Below are positions 51,099 through 62,514 of a stretch of 64,000 nucleotides of DNA, in pieces; position 1 is the stretch's first letter; each line of letters begins with the position of its first letter. This DNA comes from Bicyclus anynana. Taxonomy: Eukaryota > Arthropoda > Insecta > Lepidoptera > Nymphalidae. The translations under genes were made by a program, and so were the position numbers. The notes below the pieces were generated by a model. The model saw only the letters and a list, made by a program, of their open reading frames with translations. It was not told the origin of the DNA and made no database searches. The stretch lies in contig NC_069102.1 in assembly GCF_947172395.1 (NCBI RefSeq), positions 8,028,442 through 8,092,441 on the forward strand, written 5' to 3'.

Positions 51099-53033
51099 AA
51101 ATTATGAAAATTATGAAATCTAGTGATTAATATTTATACTATCGACTTTACCTACCTACACTACTAAAAAAAAGTAACAAAAATAAACCTTCGCCAGATA
51201 AATGATGGAAAACAATTTATCAACATCAATACAAATAGAAAGATGTAGAAAACGACCTGTTTTTGAAAACAGAGATTATACAAAGTTATTTTGTCAAAGG
51301 TTTTGAAATTTCAATACGCTGAAAAAATCGTTCGCATTCCGTAAAATGAAAGACATGAATAATTAATAGTTGGACTAATCTTTCAGATGTTAGACAAGCA
51401 TTGTTTGTGGCCACGAATGATACTTTTGTAAATGAAGGGCGACACCGAAGTATACAGTGTTTTGGAAGAACTCCAAGATTTCAGAATATCGTTGAAAATG
51501 ACAAAGCTTGTTCTTTGTAAAGACGACATATCGATTATGGATACATGAGTATCAAAAAACGTTGACTTATAAGAATCGTGTGAATAGCTATATTATAAAT
51601 TGTGATACGATTCACATTTACATGTGACTTTGATTCTGTCCAGTCATCAATAATGTTGGAAAAATCGGTTTTGAAATGTAAATTAACTGAGAAAACTTAA
51701 TTTCGGACAAGTCCTGGGGAGCCTAAAAGCTTAATTTCAAACTCTCGACCAAGATTAACTATGTGAAAAACTGAATTCAGTAATTTTACTATAACGCGGT
51801 TCTCCGTTGAGATTTGAAAATTTTGACTCAATAAGTACTTTTTTGTTGCTCTATAATTTAGGTTCTAGAGATATCGGCCTAAAATATGGTAGAATGAGTC
51901 AGTAATGAATCATATTATCTCCAGACTCCATAACTGAACAAATGTAAGCAGTTGCCAAGGTAAAGAATAAAAAATAATATAAAACAGATAAAATATCTAC
52001 TATACAGTACAATTACTGCAACTGCATAACCCGTCTTGCTTCCGAACCACAGTATCGCTGCTAGTAGTCAAATTTGACGCTTCAAAAGCACTTTTAAACT
52101 TTGCCTATAAGAATTCATTTTCAATTTGGGGTCTGCTAATGCATAAGATTAAATTAAACAACATACAACATAATAATTATTGTCATAATCATAGTCTTGC
52201 CATGTCATTTTAAATTCATCAATCGTAATTGAATCGGCATTCATATTCAATTCTTCATCTAAAATATAGAAAATTAACAAAACAAATTGTAAATGATAAA
52301 AAATGGTCTTTTATAAAAGGAACATTCTTGAGTGTTCCGATTTTCATTGAAATATAGAATCAGTGCTAAAGTAACTACACAAAGACAAAATCGATGTTTC
52401 AAAATTGCATGTAAATTGAGTCTTGTGTGTTGTTGAAGCTTGAAATAAGCGAAATTGAACTGAGTTTCGAATTGAATCGATCAACACATACATTGATATC
52501 ATCAAATCAAACGGACCAACGGACCTCTCACAACTCACAAGCGACTTAAGGCAGTAAAGTTCGGAAATTCCGTCTATAACATCGAAGTTTAATCGTGCTT
52601 CCAGTTACCATAGGTAAGTTCGCAGTCGTGAGCTCGTGAAGCGATACGATTTTTATCGCATTATTTCGCGTTTGCTTTTTATTGTTGGTAAGATACTTTT
52701 CTCGTCTTTATCTCTGCACTAGAGATGCTACCGTTACAATCCGGCTCGAGAAATCATGATTATCCGTCACGATTTGTATTTAAAGGCTTTCTCGTAGACT
52801 TTTGACTTTATTCTATTATAATCTTAGTTTTACTCGTGGTTCTTTAATGTTTGCAATTGTATCTACATTAAAATCCACACGATTTATTATTGATTAATTA
52901 TCTGCTTATATTTCATTCCCATTTATGGGGATTGTAGGAATACTATGTGCCAAATTACATCAAGATTTTTTAAGTCTTTCGATATCACTTATGATCACTG
53001 TTTTCCAAGGCGTGATTGTTATAAAGAGTTTTG
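51099..53033. other. Long unrecognised stretch
   Basis: About 1.9 kb with no repeat family or domain recognised. At 52617 TTACCATAG|GTAAGTTCGC resembles a splice donor, but no exon can be supported. This may be single-copy DNA. Confidence 0.35.
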
Positions 53034-53140
53034 AATCATAAATATATAGCAGAAGATTCGGATAAAAATTTCCACAACTTGTGATAAACTCACAAGTTGT
53101 GGAAATTTTTATCCGAATCTTCTGCTATATATTTATGATT
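53034..53140. repeat. Perfect palindrome, 51-bp arms, 5-base loop
   Basis: The left arm 53034-53084 (AATCATAAATATATAGCAGA at its start, CCACAACTTGTGA at its end) is matched base for base by the complement at 53090-53140. The spacer is TAAAC. No mismatch was found over 51 pairs. Confidence 0.9.
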
Positions 53141-53595
53141 ACCCGAAACTAAAAAATAAATCAGTTACTAGAATATCCGCTTCTTCGAACACGAAAATTT
53201 TAAACTCGATAGAAAACTTTGTGTAGCTTCCTGCATAAGTAGAGTTTCAGATTCTATGCAATATAATAAATGTTTTCTTCCTCTTTCTGTTGCATAATAC
53301 ATAATATTTTTGTAAACCAAAATTATCTTCTGGCAATTTTATTTACCTACACAATAATTTTATTCATAAAGACCTATTACTTAAGTTTAAACATCTGGTT
53401 AATTCCGTCGTCGCCGAATAATTTAATAATGTTTACCTAACACCTAACAGGTTTCGAAAAGAGGCAACTCGGTTATGTAAAAAAATTTGACATCCATTAG
53501 TTTTAAGTATTGCTAAAAATACAAACTAGTCTTGAGCTAAAATATTTATTAATTCTGTGACATTAAAATAGTCAAGTAAACTTTAGCATCAAAAG

Positions 53596-53784
53596 TATAC
53601 TTGGCAACTTCGTTCGCAACACTCCTGATGGTCCGCGCGGGTCGGGGGCCGTGTAGCGAAAAATTAAAAATCCACGATTGATGAACCATACTTCCCCTCA
53701 CGCATGATTTCACACCCGTGTAATATTTTCCCCCGTCGCCCGCATATCATGGGAGTGTCATTAACGAACTTGCCAGATATATAC
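53596..53784. mobile_element. MITE family M7, copy 2
   Basis: TATACTTGGCAACTTCGTTC is mirrored by GAACTTGCCAGATATATA; inner ATGGTCCGCGCGG against CCGCATATCATG. It is about 35 bp longer than the 5229 copy, from an AT-rich internal segment. Confidence 0.65.
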
Positions 53785-55134
53785 CTTCAATAAATGATTC
53801 GAAAATAACATATATATTAATAACAGCTTATTTTAACGGTCCATTACAAGACCTAGCCTCTTTTATAGGAGAGAGAACTAATAGTAAAAGAAGCACATCT
53901 GTTTTTTGCAAATCGCTTAACGACTACTTTCAAATAAAACTAAATTGCAGAAATTACTGTTACTGCATAAAAAATTAAAATATTTTGGCAATAAAATTAA
54001 AAAATATATCACTTCACATCACTTGCCATCACAGAAATTTGAATATAAATATTTATTGCTTAAAATTTCTGTGTCCAATTATAGCCATTTGAACAGTGCT
54101 AAAATCTTTGAAGCTTTTCATACTATCATAACAAGTGTGTTAATGGTTTGCACCTTGGCATACTTTGAGGAAGATCAAAATACAGTAGGTATAACGTTAC
54201 TTTATAACATACACGCAATGATACCAATAGAAAAGACAAATAGTACAAATTGAGCAAGTAACTGAATATACTAAACATATACTAAACAAAATCTATATCA
54301 GAGAAACGCAGAATTTTGGAGGTAATTTATCTATAACTAAAAAGTTATCGCAAAACCAGACTACGTTTGTGATGTCGAACAAGTTGTCTAAGTATGATTT
54401 TATTTCAATGAGTGTGTTCTGGAAATAATTTTGAAGAAAACAAAATGATTCCTCATGGAACGTGAATAACCAAAACTATTAAGCTTTCAATCAACCAAAG
54501 CCATGTTGAAGAACACCGATCGGGCTCAATATTAGAAGAAGAAGAAATAGTTTAATCTGGAATAGTCCGACAACTTAAGAAAGAAATATACGTTTAATTA
54601 AGTTCCCACTTCCGTCTAAGAAAAGAGGCTTGGAAGTTAGGTCTAACCGAGAGGTCCTTTCTAATATGCTGATAATGAACCACGTTCACCTGTTTAAGTA
54701 CAAATATATAGTTAAATAGATAAAATAAGCTGGTGCTTAAGCCATAAAAAAACAATTCGTTTTATAAAAAAACAATTAGTTCTGTAGCGAACAAATGAGC
54801 GGCCTCCCGCTTTTGTCATTTGTGGTCCATTCAGTTGATTGAATAATACATTAGATCAAGTTTCAAGGTTGACCGTTTTTTTAATTTGGTCATTGGCTAC
54901 ACAGTTATTTAGCTATTAAGATACCTACTATTCAATAGGTTCTAATTAGTCATTAGTTCTGTATTCTAATTTTCCATAAGTCTGCTTTCTATCACTAAGA
55001 CTACCTGCAACATCAAGACAGAACGCAGAATAAAACATTCTAATGTATGTACCTACATACCTTGTAGCTTGTCTTGTTTTTCTGGAAAATTAAATACTTC
55101 ATTTTTTAATCTTAACTTAACTTAACTTTTATAG
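53785..55134. other. Intergenic, no gene supported
   Basis: AT-rich. A 102-codon ORF at 53945-54253 has no start context, domain or splice support. Confidence 0.35.
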
Positions 55135-55440
55135 CGGGTATTGCGAATATCATGGAGCGATCGTGTACGCAATATTACTGTGTTGCCAAAAATGGGAAAG
55201 CCAACAGAAGTTCTGCATCTAGTCCAAAGGAAGAAGCTCGAATACCTGGATCTAATAATGCGAAACTCCAAATATGACCTGCTCAAGCTTATTATCCAGG
55301 GAAAGATAAAGGGGAAACGAAGGGCTGGTCGTAAACGTACATTTTGGCTCAAAAACTTACGCCAATGGTTTAATATGAGTACCACTCTTTTGAACAAAGT
55401 GAAATTGGCCTTAATGATTGCTGACCTCCGATAGGAGATG
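55135..55440 (+). pseudogene. LINE pol C-terminal fragment (second RTE-like type)
   Basis: A 97-codon ORF (55141-55434) has RISWSDRVRN, KLEYLDLIMRNSKYDLLKLI, GKIKGKRRAGRKR and WLKNLRQWF, the pattern of the C-terminal tail of a LINE polyprotein distinct from the 36.5-kb fragment. No RT or endonuclease precedes it, so it is a dead 5'-truncated copy. Confidence 0.75.
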
Positions 55441-56077
55441 GCACTATCAGAAAAAGAAGCAGATCTTAGAATTATTATATTTTTTTTTAATTTATCGATT
55501 TGATTATGAAGATAGAGACACTACAAATTCTTATAAGCATTATATGTTCAAATTGGTTTATTATGAGCACTTTCATCAATTGTTCATTAGTAAATACATT
55601 ATTTTGATAAATAACTGCGATAATCTTTATCTGTAATTTGACCAAACTAATAGGTACCATAATCTACATATATTGTGCCGGTAATTTCTTTATGAATTAC
55701 AGAAAAAACCCGAGCTCATAAACAAACTTGAACTAATCGGGTTCCAAATTGATTCCATTAACTTCTATGAATCATTAACGTCGTATCAGTAATAAAATGT
55801 AATTTCTCATTTTTATATTGGCAGATAAAGTTATACGGAAATCACAGTGGAATCTTTATAACATCTAGATGTATCTATAGAGATACGGATTTATAGAAAG
55901 GGAATCTTGCTACATTCATTCGTTTGGCATTGAATATGGCTGTTAAACTAAAAGCGAACTTGTGAGTTGTGACATTAGAAGCCACTGGTCGACCTTGACA
56001 AGAAATAGACACCCAAGTGAATCATTTGATTGTATAGCAGGAACATAACTCTGCTCCCGTCTGTCAAATTCAGTCCA
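55441..56077. other. Intergenic AT-rich DNA
   Basis: No feature recognised beyond the LINE's probable 3' end. Confidence 0.35.
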
Positions 56078-56280
56078 TATCTTTCTAACTATATAAATAT
56101 GATGTTTGTTTAGATGTTTGTTATTGTTTAACGCCGCAACTATTGAACCGATTAGCTGAAATTTGAAACGAAGATAATAACCTGTATTAACACATAGGCT
56201 ACTTTTCATCCCGGAAAAATCAATGGTTCCCACGGGATTTATGAAAAACTGAATTCCACTGAGGAAGTCGCGTTAGTTAG
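56078..56280 (+). mobile_element. Helitron-like element (HLE3), single module
   Basis: TTGTTTAACGCCGCAACTAT, GATTAGCTGAAATTTGAAAC, ACACATAGGCTACTTTTCAT, CCCGGAAAAATCAATGGTTC and GAGGAAGTCGCG. It shares the module that is duplicated at 12232-12620. Confidence 0.55.
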
Positions 56281-56464
56281 TTTGGTTGGTATAACAACAA
56301 AAACAAACTTTGAAAGATTTGTATGTTTTTCCGTTTCATCTGTTCTAATATAGAGTGAATTTAAAAGAGTATTAGAAACCGTAGAAATAACAAAGTTCGT
56401 CATTTAAAACCGGTAACATTAATTTGTTAATTTTATTTAATTAGTTAGTATAGTCATCATCATC

Positions 56465-56825
56465 CGAGACTTGGTCGCTGACTATGGGCCTTATTAAAAG
56501 GCTCAAAGTCACTCAGCGAGCTATGCTTGGAGTTTCTCTGCGTGATCGTGAATGAAGAGATCCGCAAATGAACCAAAGTCACTGACATAGCTCAGAGAGT
56601 CGCGAAGCTGAAGTGGCAATAGTTTGAAGAGCCGATGGACGTTGGGGTCCCAAGGTGCTGGAATGGCGACCCCGCGTCGGTAAGTGTTGGTCGACCCCCC
56701 ACTAGGTGGACCGAGGATATCAAGCGGGTTGCTGAGCCGCTGGATGCTGGTGACTCGAGATCGTTGTGCTTGGAGTCCATTCAAAAGGCCTATGTCCAGC
56801 AGTGGACGTCCATCGGCTGATAAGG
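56465..56825 (+). pseudogene. LINE 3' end with pol tail (RTE-like)
   Basis: CAGCGAGCTATGCTTGGAGT, AGTCGCGAAGCTGAAGTGGC and GAGCCGATGGACGTTGGGGTC encode, over frame breaks, a pol C-terminus; the open part at 56635-56820 includes VGRPPTRWTEDIKRVAEP and QQWTSIG before a TGA. The same tail occurs at 6030-6485 and 19286-19415. Dead fragment. Confidence 0.75.
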
Positions 56826-56827
56826 TA

Positions 56828-57329
56828 AGTTAGTATAGTTGTCAGTAGAATTAAGACTACTAGAAACACACGCTAGCCTGTCACTTAGATAGTGATCCAA
56901 CCCACTGACACAAAGGTACTGAATGAATAATTGGCTTCGGCAATCAAGTGTGATTTGAAAGTGGTCTGCGGCCCAGTAATTTGTGCATCCGCACGAATAC
57001 TTACAACTCAATGTTTTACGGTAAAAGCTTTTGTCACGCAACTAAGCCCGTAAAACTAAAAATAAGTTTCTAAACCGTAGTTAACTAGCTCCAGTAACCT
57101 AACTAGCAAACTAGCTTCTTCGTATCATAGTATTGCATTATCACCGATTTTGAATAAATTTCTAGCGACGAGAGCTCTTCGAAGATTTGACCCACACATT
57201 GCATATTGTGTACTCGTACCTTATGTGTGGTCAGGGTAAATTAAATTAAAATATGGGGAGCCAAAGAGGTTTTGGATTTACTCGAGCGTCATTTTAAACC
57301 TTTGATGTCGAGTACCCCCTTTTCTTGAG
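56828..57329. other. Intergenic, no gene seen
   Basis: About 500 bp without recognised repeat or coding signal. Confidence 0.35.
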
Positions 57330-57567
57330 GCGTGATAGCTCAGTGGATATGATCTCTGCCTCCGATTCCGGAGGGTGTGGGTTCGGATCCGGTCCAGGGT
57401 ATGCACCTCCAATTTTTCAGTTGTGTGCATTTTAAGAAATTAAATATAACGTTTCTCAAACTGTAAAGGAAAAATATCGTAAGGAAACCTGTATACCAGG
57501 CATTTTTTTCAATTCTCTGCGTGTGTGAAGTCTGCCAATCCACATTGGGCCAGCGTGGTGGACTATT
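57330..57567 (+). repeat. SINE family A, first part (split by LINE)
   Basis: Head GCGTGATAGCTCAGTGGATA and GGTTCGGATCC (B-box with one change), body to CAGCGTGGTGGACTATT. The remaining 3' part is at 58660-58736, beyond the LINE. Confidence 0.85.
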
Positions 57568-58659
57568 TTTTTTTTTTTTTTTTTTTTTTATTTATTAAAG
57601 GAAAACAAACAGCTTTACATATTACTTAAAATTAAACATATATAGTTGTTGACATTAAGCCAGCGAAGTTTTCACATATAAATTAAGAAATAATTACAAA
57701 GTACATAAATAATTATATAATAGATACATTTAATTTTTTATTTTGGCTCGTATACATTTGTCTAACGTAAGGCTTACATCTGCAATCAGGAAACGAATTA
57801 ATCACATTTCCTGAGTGCAGACGCAAACATTCCGTACTTATAAAAGAATATATCAATATGTTGGTATTTCTTATTATATTTATCACAAGATCTCTGCAAG
57901 AACTTGTTTTTGCAGTAATTGCGATGTGCTTGTGATAGTCGAAATGTATTGTACTGCCGACATTTTCTCATTGACGGTTTAGGTACATTAAATTTAATTT
58001 TATTTAATAAGTAAGGACAGTCGATCATACCATTAATTAATTTATATAAAAATATTTGATCCTTATGTTCTCGTCTTAATTCTAATGAAGTTAGACTAAT
58101 AACAGAGGAGCCAAATCTTTTATTGATGCATTTCACAAACTTACGCTGAATGCCCTCAATCATATCGACGTGACAGGCATACTGTGGGTTCCAAGCGGTA
58201 GAGGCGTGTTCCAAATGGGATCTCACCAGAGAGTTATAAAGTAAAATAAGGGATTTAGGGTTTCTGAAATCAGTAGTTTGACGAAGGACAAATCCAAGCA
58301 TCTTGTAGGCTTTATTTTTAATTTTATTAATGTGCAAATCAAGATTTAACTGTTTATCCAACAATACGCCAAGGTCCCTTACTACGTCAACTCTGCGGAG
58401 AATTTTACCACATAAATAATAATTAGGAGTTGACACTGTCCTTTTTCTTGTAAAGGAGATAGTGCAACATTTATCAACATTCAGATGTAGACCGTTACTG
58501 AAGCAATAATCAGTGATGCGGTCTAAATCTTCCTGCAAACTATAACAATCTAATTCTGTTTTAATTATTTTGAAAATTTTAGTGTCATCAGCATAGAGTA
58601 ATAATTGAGAATTTTTTATACATTTTACCACATCATTGATAAATATATTGAAGAGCAAA
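57568..58659 (-). mobile_element. 5'-truncated LINE inserted in a SINE
   Basis: The T-run (to 57589) is the poly(A) tail in complement; the 5' edge is at GAGCAAA|GGTCTAACCCC, where SINE sequence resumes. The SINE continues as if uninterrupted (GGACTATT then GG.CTAACCCC in intact copies), so the insertion is nearly blunt with no clear duplication. Confidence 0.85.
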
Positions 58660-58787
58660 GGTCTAACCCCTCTTATTCTGATAGGAGACTCGAGCTCAGC
58701 AGCGAGCTGAATATGGGTGGATAATGATGATGATGACCCTCTTTTTTTAGCCAAATAAGTAATCGAGTCTGTTGCCAAGTTACACAT
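57798..58787 (-). pseudogene. LINE reverse transcriptase fragment with SINE-derived N-terminus
   Basis: A 329-codon ORF. Residues from LLFNIFINDVV onward are LINE RT: the YADDTKIFK box (catalytic YADD, plus-strand 58583-58594), NGLHLNVDKC and RDLGVLLDKQLNLDLHINKI, then a thumb-like SLILLYNSLVRSHLEHAST and a basic C-terminus. The first 43 or so residues, including STHIQLAAELESPIRIRGV, are translation of the host SINE in complement, so the ORF start is an accident of insertion. The upstream half of RT and the endonuclease are missing. The clade is uncertain; CR1- or Jockey-related is my guess. Confidence 0.8.
58660..58736 (+). repeat. SINE family A, second part (split by LINE)
   Basis: GGTCTAACCCCTCTTATTCT to GAATATGGGTGGATAATGAT and an ATGATG tail; it completes the copy begun at 57330. 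Confidence 0.85.
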
Positions 58788-58789
58788 CT

Positions 58790-58870
58790 AAAAACGTTAA
58801 CGCTTTGAAAAAATGTATGGAAATGACATATTATCTGGTTGATGAGTTGATCACGTGACGTAATCACATT
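58790..58870 (+). mobile_element. MITE family M3, fragment
   Basis: AAAACGTTAACGCTTTGAAA, ATGTATGGAAATGACATATT and GATCACGTGACGTAATCACA match the M3 interior; the ends are lost. Confidence 0.5.
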
Positions 58871-59939
58871 CTCATGTAAGACAAGAGATTGACAACTGCT
58901 TTAGAGAGATAATCAAAATTTTTTCGCAGATTTTGACAAACGGCCCGTATTTGCACTCCAAAGATTGTAGATTTATAAACGGCGAACAACTCTTCCTTAT
59001 TGCCTCTGCGTGACCGTTGTCGAGGTACAGTGAGTCACCGATTGAGTTTAAACGTTTTAGAGCAGGGTTGCCGTCCAATACTACAATTTTTTAACCAACT
59101 TCCAAATAGGAGGAGGTTCTATGTTCGGCTGTTTTTGATTTTTTGGTACGTTCACCCATACTTCTGTTAATTGTTGACCATTTCTTAAAACCGAAAATAA
59201 TCTTTTTTTGTTTGGATCACTGTCATTAATTATTATCAGAATGTGATGATGCGATATTGGAAAAATCGAGAGTACTCTTTAAGTGTTTAAGTGTCTTTAA
59301 GTGTTTTGTAGTTACTTTTGTAATTTGTAACGAACAAGCAATTAAAACAAATCGAATATCTATACAATCATATAGTAGGTAGTAATAAATACCGTGATAA
59401 AGGAAGTTCTGATATAGATCTCTGTGAATAAGATTAAAGGGACAAAATCTAAAAACCATAATAAGGTTTGTAGCAATAATATAGAGAAATTAATATAAAC
59501 TTAAATGTTAAAAGAAGTAAATTAGGTAGGTAGCTAATAGGTTTAATAATAAAACTAACGAGCACCTAAACCACAAAACTGAAACACGAATAGAAGTCTG
59601 TTTGCCATTCGGCCTAAAAGAGGAGGGAGAGAAAGTTGTTTTGTTATAGACTGATTGTTTGGACCAACTACAAAAAAATCATGTTTTTTGAAACTTGAAA
59701 TTCATTTCAACACAGATTTTTTCACACACATTTTCACAGATAAAACTGATATGTTATTTTTTAATTGTCGATAATTTTAAACGTATCGGTTTTATTGTGG
59801 TCGCGTGTACAAAAATGTCAATGAAATAGAAAGTTGAAACTCAAGATGTCTTATTTTACGTCGGGATTGTTTGAACGGTTGCCGGCTAGCGGTGATGTTT
59901 TGATTACGTGATGTTCATGACCACAACATTATAACATAT
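58871..59939. other. Intergenic, no gene seen
   Basis: The ACCGACTT-type repeat, diverged (TTAACCAACTTCCAAATAGG), is at 59090-59140; the rest is unrecognised AT-rich DNA. Confidence 0.4.
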
Positions 59940-60093
59940 ACTCCGCGCCACAAAACAAGTCCCGTAGACGCGGTTCTAGTGTATTAAAGGCACTCATTGT
60001 CATTTGGTAATGGCGGTCTTATTGTCATTTATGTGAGGCTCTGTCAATTTTAGTTCAGGTTTTAGGTTCAGGACTTCTTTTGTGGCGCGTAGT
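59940..60093. mobile_element. MITE with about 23-bp inverted ends
   Basis: ACTCCGCGCCACAAAACAAG/TCCC is mirrored by GGACTTCTTTTGTGGCGCGTAGT, with two or three mismatches. The interior contains TTGTCATTTGGTAATGGCGG and ATTGTCATTTATGTGAGGC. No duplication was assigned. Confidence 0.65.
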
Positions 60094-60113
60094 CTAATTG
60101 CTTTTCTACAATA

Positions 60114-60238
60114 GACCGGAAGCCTGCGAGCGCCAGACATAGACATTTTAGGAAGGTTGAAAGTTTGTCAACATATTGTCCTACTATCTATAAGTAGTTA
60201 AGTATGGTAGCCAATTATGGAGCTTGGACTGTGATGGC
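60114..60238 (+). mobile_element. Fragment related to element M4
   Basis: GACCGGAAGCCTGCGAGCGCCAGAC and GTTGAAAGTTTGTCA match the M4 left arm with changes, then the sequence jumps to GGTAGCCAATTATGGAGCTT, matching 1579-1600 of M4. It looks like an internal-deletion derivative without the AGCATGCT array. Confidence 0.5.
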
Positions 60239-60253
60239 ATTGGAAGATACCAG

Positions 60254-60441
60254 GGCCTGTAGCCATGTGGCACGTCGATTCTATTTCTACAAACGTTAAC
60301 GCTTAGAAAACTAATAAAATAACAGAGCCGATCGGCAACGTGATCACGTGACCTGTCGATAAATGACATTCCCATACATTTTTTAGTTTTCGAAGCGTTG
60401 GCGTTTGTAGAAAGAGAATCGACGTGCCACATGGCTCCAGG
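60254..60441. mobile_element. MITE family M3, best foldback copy
   Basis: Arms of about 57 bp: GGCCTGTAGCCATGTGGCAC..AACGCTTAGAAAACT against AGTTTTCGAAGCGTTGGCGT..GTGCCACATGGCTCCAGG. The core is GATCACGTGACCTGTCGAT. It adjoins the M4-related fragment. Confidence 0.75.
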
Positions 60442-60499
60442 CACAGGTGCACCCGTGATTGATCAAATGTGACTAAGCTACGTTCATGATTACATGTTT

Positions 60500-60846
60500 A
60501 GCAACCATTACTCGTCTCACTGTTGAGCACGAGTCTCTTCTCAGAATGAGAGGGGTTAGGCTAATAACTGTTGAGCACGAGTCTCTTCTCAGAATGAGAG
60601 GGATTAGGCTAATAGTCTACCACCTACCCAATACGGATTGCCAGACGTCACACACACTCACGCAGAGAATTCTAAAAATTGTCAGGTATGCAGGTTTTCT
60701 CACGCTGTATTTCCTTCATCGTTTGAGACAAGAGATATTTAATTTCCTAAAATGCACATAATTGAAAACTGAGAAGTGCATGCCCGGAACGGATTCGAAT
60801 ACACCTTCCGAATCGAAGGCATAGGTACCGGTAGGTATCACGGCTG
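60500..60846 (-). repeat. SINE family A with 48-bp internal duplication
   Basis: ACTGTTGAGCACGAGTCTCT and the following 28 bp occur twice in tandem (60519-60566, 60567-60614). The rest is a full-length but diverged copy ending GGTATCACGGCTG. Confidence 0.82.
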
Positions 60847-61086
60847 TAAACTAGTAAAGCTATGTAACGCTACTGAAACTAAACGGTGAAATAAGAAATC
60901 CGCAGTAACCCCATAGTCCCATAACAAGACACTACACTACACCATGAAAGTAGGCCATAGTAAACATAAACAGGTCTTTCTGTACGAGCGCAAATTGAGT
61001 AAGATGTGACTTTGGAAAGCTGTGAAATTTAAGAAAGTTACGCTCCGTGTCCGATAATGTTCCGACTTATGAGTCATTCAATTAAA

Positions 61087-61345
61087 CTGCCGAGTGGCGC
61101 AGTGGTGAGTCTGCCTTCTGCCTCGAAGGCTGTAGATTCGATTTCCATTATTATTTACTAGCAGAACCTCGAGGTTGCATCCGCGTAGTTTGGGAAATTC
61201 TAAAGCCATTCCCGTGGGAATACGGGGATAAAATATAGTCTATGTTGCTCACTGATAATGTAGCTCTCTATTGGTGAAAGAATTTTTCACATCGGTCCAA
61301 TAGTTTTTGAGTTCATTCGTGTGCTTGTTACATACAAAAATAGAT
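61087..61345 (+). repeat. tRNA-like head plus Helitron-like body
   Basis: GCCGAGTGGCGCAGTGGTGA and GTAGATTCGATTTCC resemble pol III A- and B-box regions of another SINE (family D), single copy here. From 61165 ACTAGCAGAACCTCGAGG..TCCCGTGGGAATACGGGGAT to AGTTCATTCGTGTGCTT resembles a decayed HLE in complement. The two may be separate insertions. Confidence 0.45.
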
Positions 61346-61380
61346 TTTTTTCCTCTTTGAATTATTTAGTTATTATCAAC

Positions 61381-61683
61381 ATCATTATCAACCAATATTC
61401 GGCTCACTGATAAGCTCGAGTCTCCTCTCAGAATGAGAGGGATTAGGCCAATAATAGTCCACCACGCTGGCCCAATGCAGATTGGCAGACTTCACACACG
61501 CAAAGAATTAAGAAAATTCTCTGGTTTCCTCACGATGTTTTTCCTTCACCGTTTGAGACACGAAATATTTAATTTCTTAAAATGCACACAGCTGAAAAGT
61601 TTGAGGTGCATGCCCCGGACCAGATTCGAACCCACACCCTCCGGAATCGGAGGCAGAGGTCATATCCACTGGGCTATCACAGG
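61381..61683 (-). repeat. SINE family A, full length
   Basis: From ATCATTATCAACCAATATTC to CACTGGGCTATCACAGG. A 10-bp loss removes GTATGCAGG before TTTCCTCACG. ORFs here are translated SINE. Confidence 0.9.
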
Positions 61684-62224
61684 TCGGATGTACGGATTAG
61701 GTACTCCGTACCGACTCTTAAATTTATGGGCGGAACTAAGGGTAGTTTCGCCATGTCAGTCATGTCTGTCCTTGGGGACTACGGAACACTAAAAAGTAAT
61801 TAAAAATAACAATTTATACGCCAACGGTGTCTCATAGTAGGTAGGTATTTAATGTGCAATATAAAATAAGTAGTTATTTTACAGCCTATAAAATTAATGA
61901 CTAATTTATGGTGTGACCGACCATTTCATGAAAAGGTCATGTGTTATAACGGCGAATGTTCTGAATTGAGCGCTTATATTTTTTTAGGCAGAGAGTAATT
62001 GAAGGTCGGGGAACAGACGTAATAACCCTAGTCAACATTATCATTATTCCTATAAACATGCTTCTATTTCATATAATTCTTTGTAGTACCTACTGCGTCA
62101 AATTTGAGTCCACTCTGAACACGAATCGTGAGGTAAAAGCCATTGACGCCATTAATTCTGCTTCACATAGGAAGTAAAACTATAAGAAATTGTAATTACG
62201 TTAATTATAAATTATTATACTGTA
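61684..62224. other. Intergenic, no gene seen
   Basis: About 540 bp, AT-rich, nothing recognised. Confidence 0.35.
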
Positions 62225-62320
62225 TGATTTGTTAAAAAGCAATAGTTGTTTCTTGCCGGCTCTTCTCAGCAGAACCTACCTTCTGAACCGGTGGTAGAGT
62301 CTTTACAAATAGTCACATAA
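62225..62320. repeat. Dispersed repeat, inverse of 30240-30410
   Basis: TTTCTTGCCGGCTCTTCTCA and TGAACCGGTGGTAGAGTCTT are the complement of the 30.3-kb repeat. Likely LINE terminal fragment. Confidence 0.5.
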
Positions 62321-62514
62321 AATTTAACATTTTAAAAACCCCCGAAGGTCGTGAAATTATTAATTACACTGTCGATCAAGTCATCAATATTATAATTCAG
62401 TTTTTCGCGCGTTCATTTGAGACCCCACTGTCTGCAAATATACTCTATTTGCAGACATTCGATTCCCTAACCCCTGTTCTGCCATATAAAATTAAAAAAA
62501 AAAACCAAAATAGG

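Noticed and set aside
52600..52640. GTAAGT splice-donor-like site as the end of a non-coding exon
   Set aside because: A lone donor match is common by chance; no promoter or coding sequence precedes it.
53945..54253. 102-codon ORF
   Set aside because: AT-rich, low-complexity composition and no domain or splice evidence.
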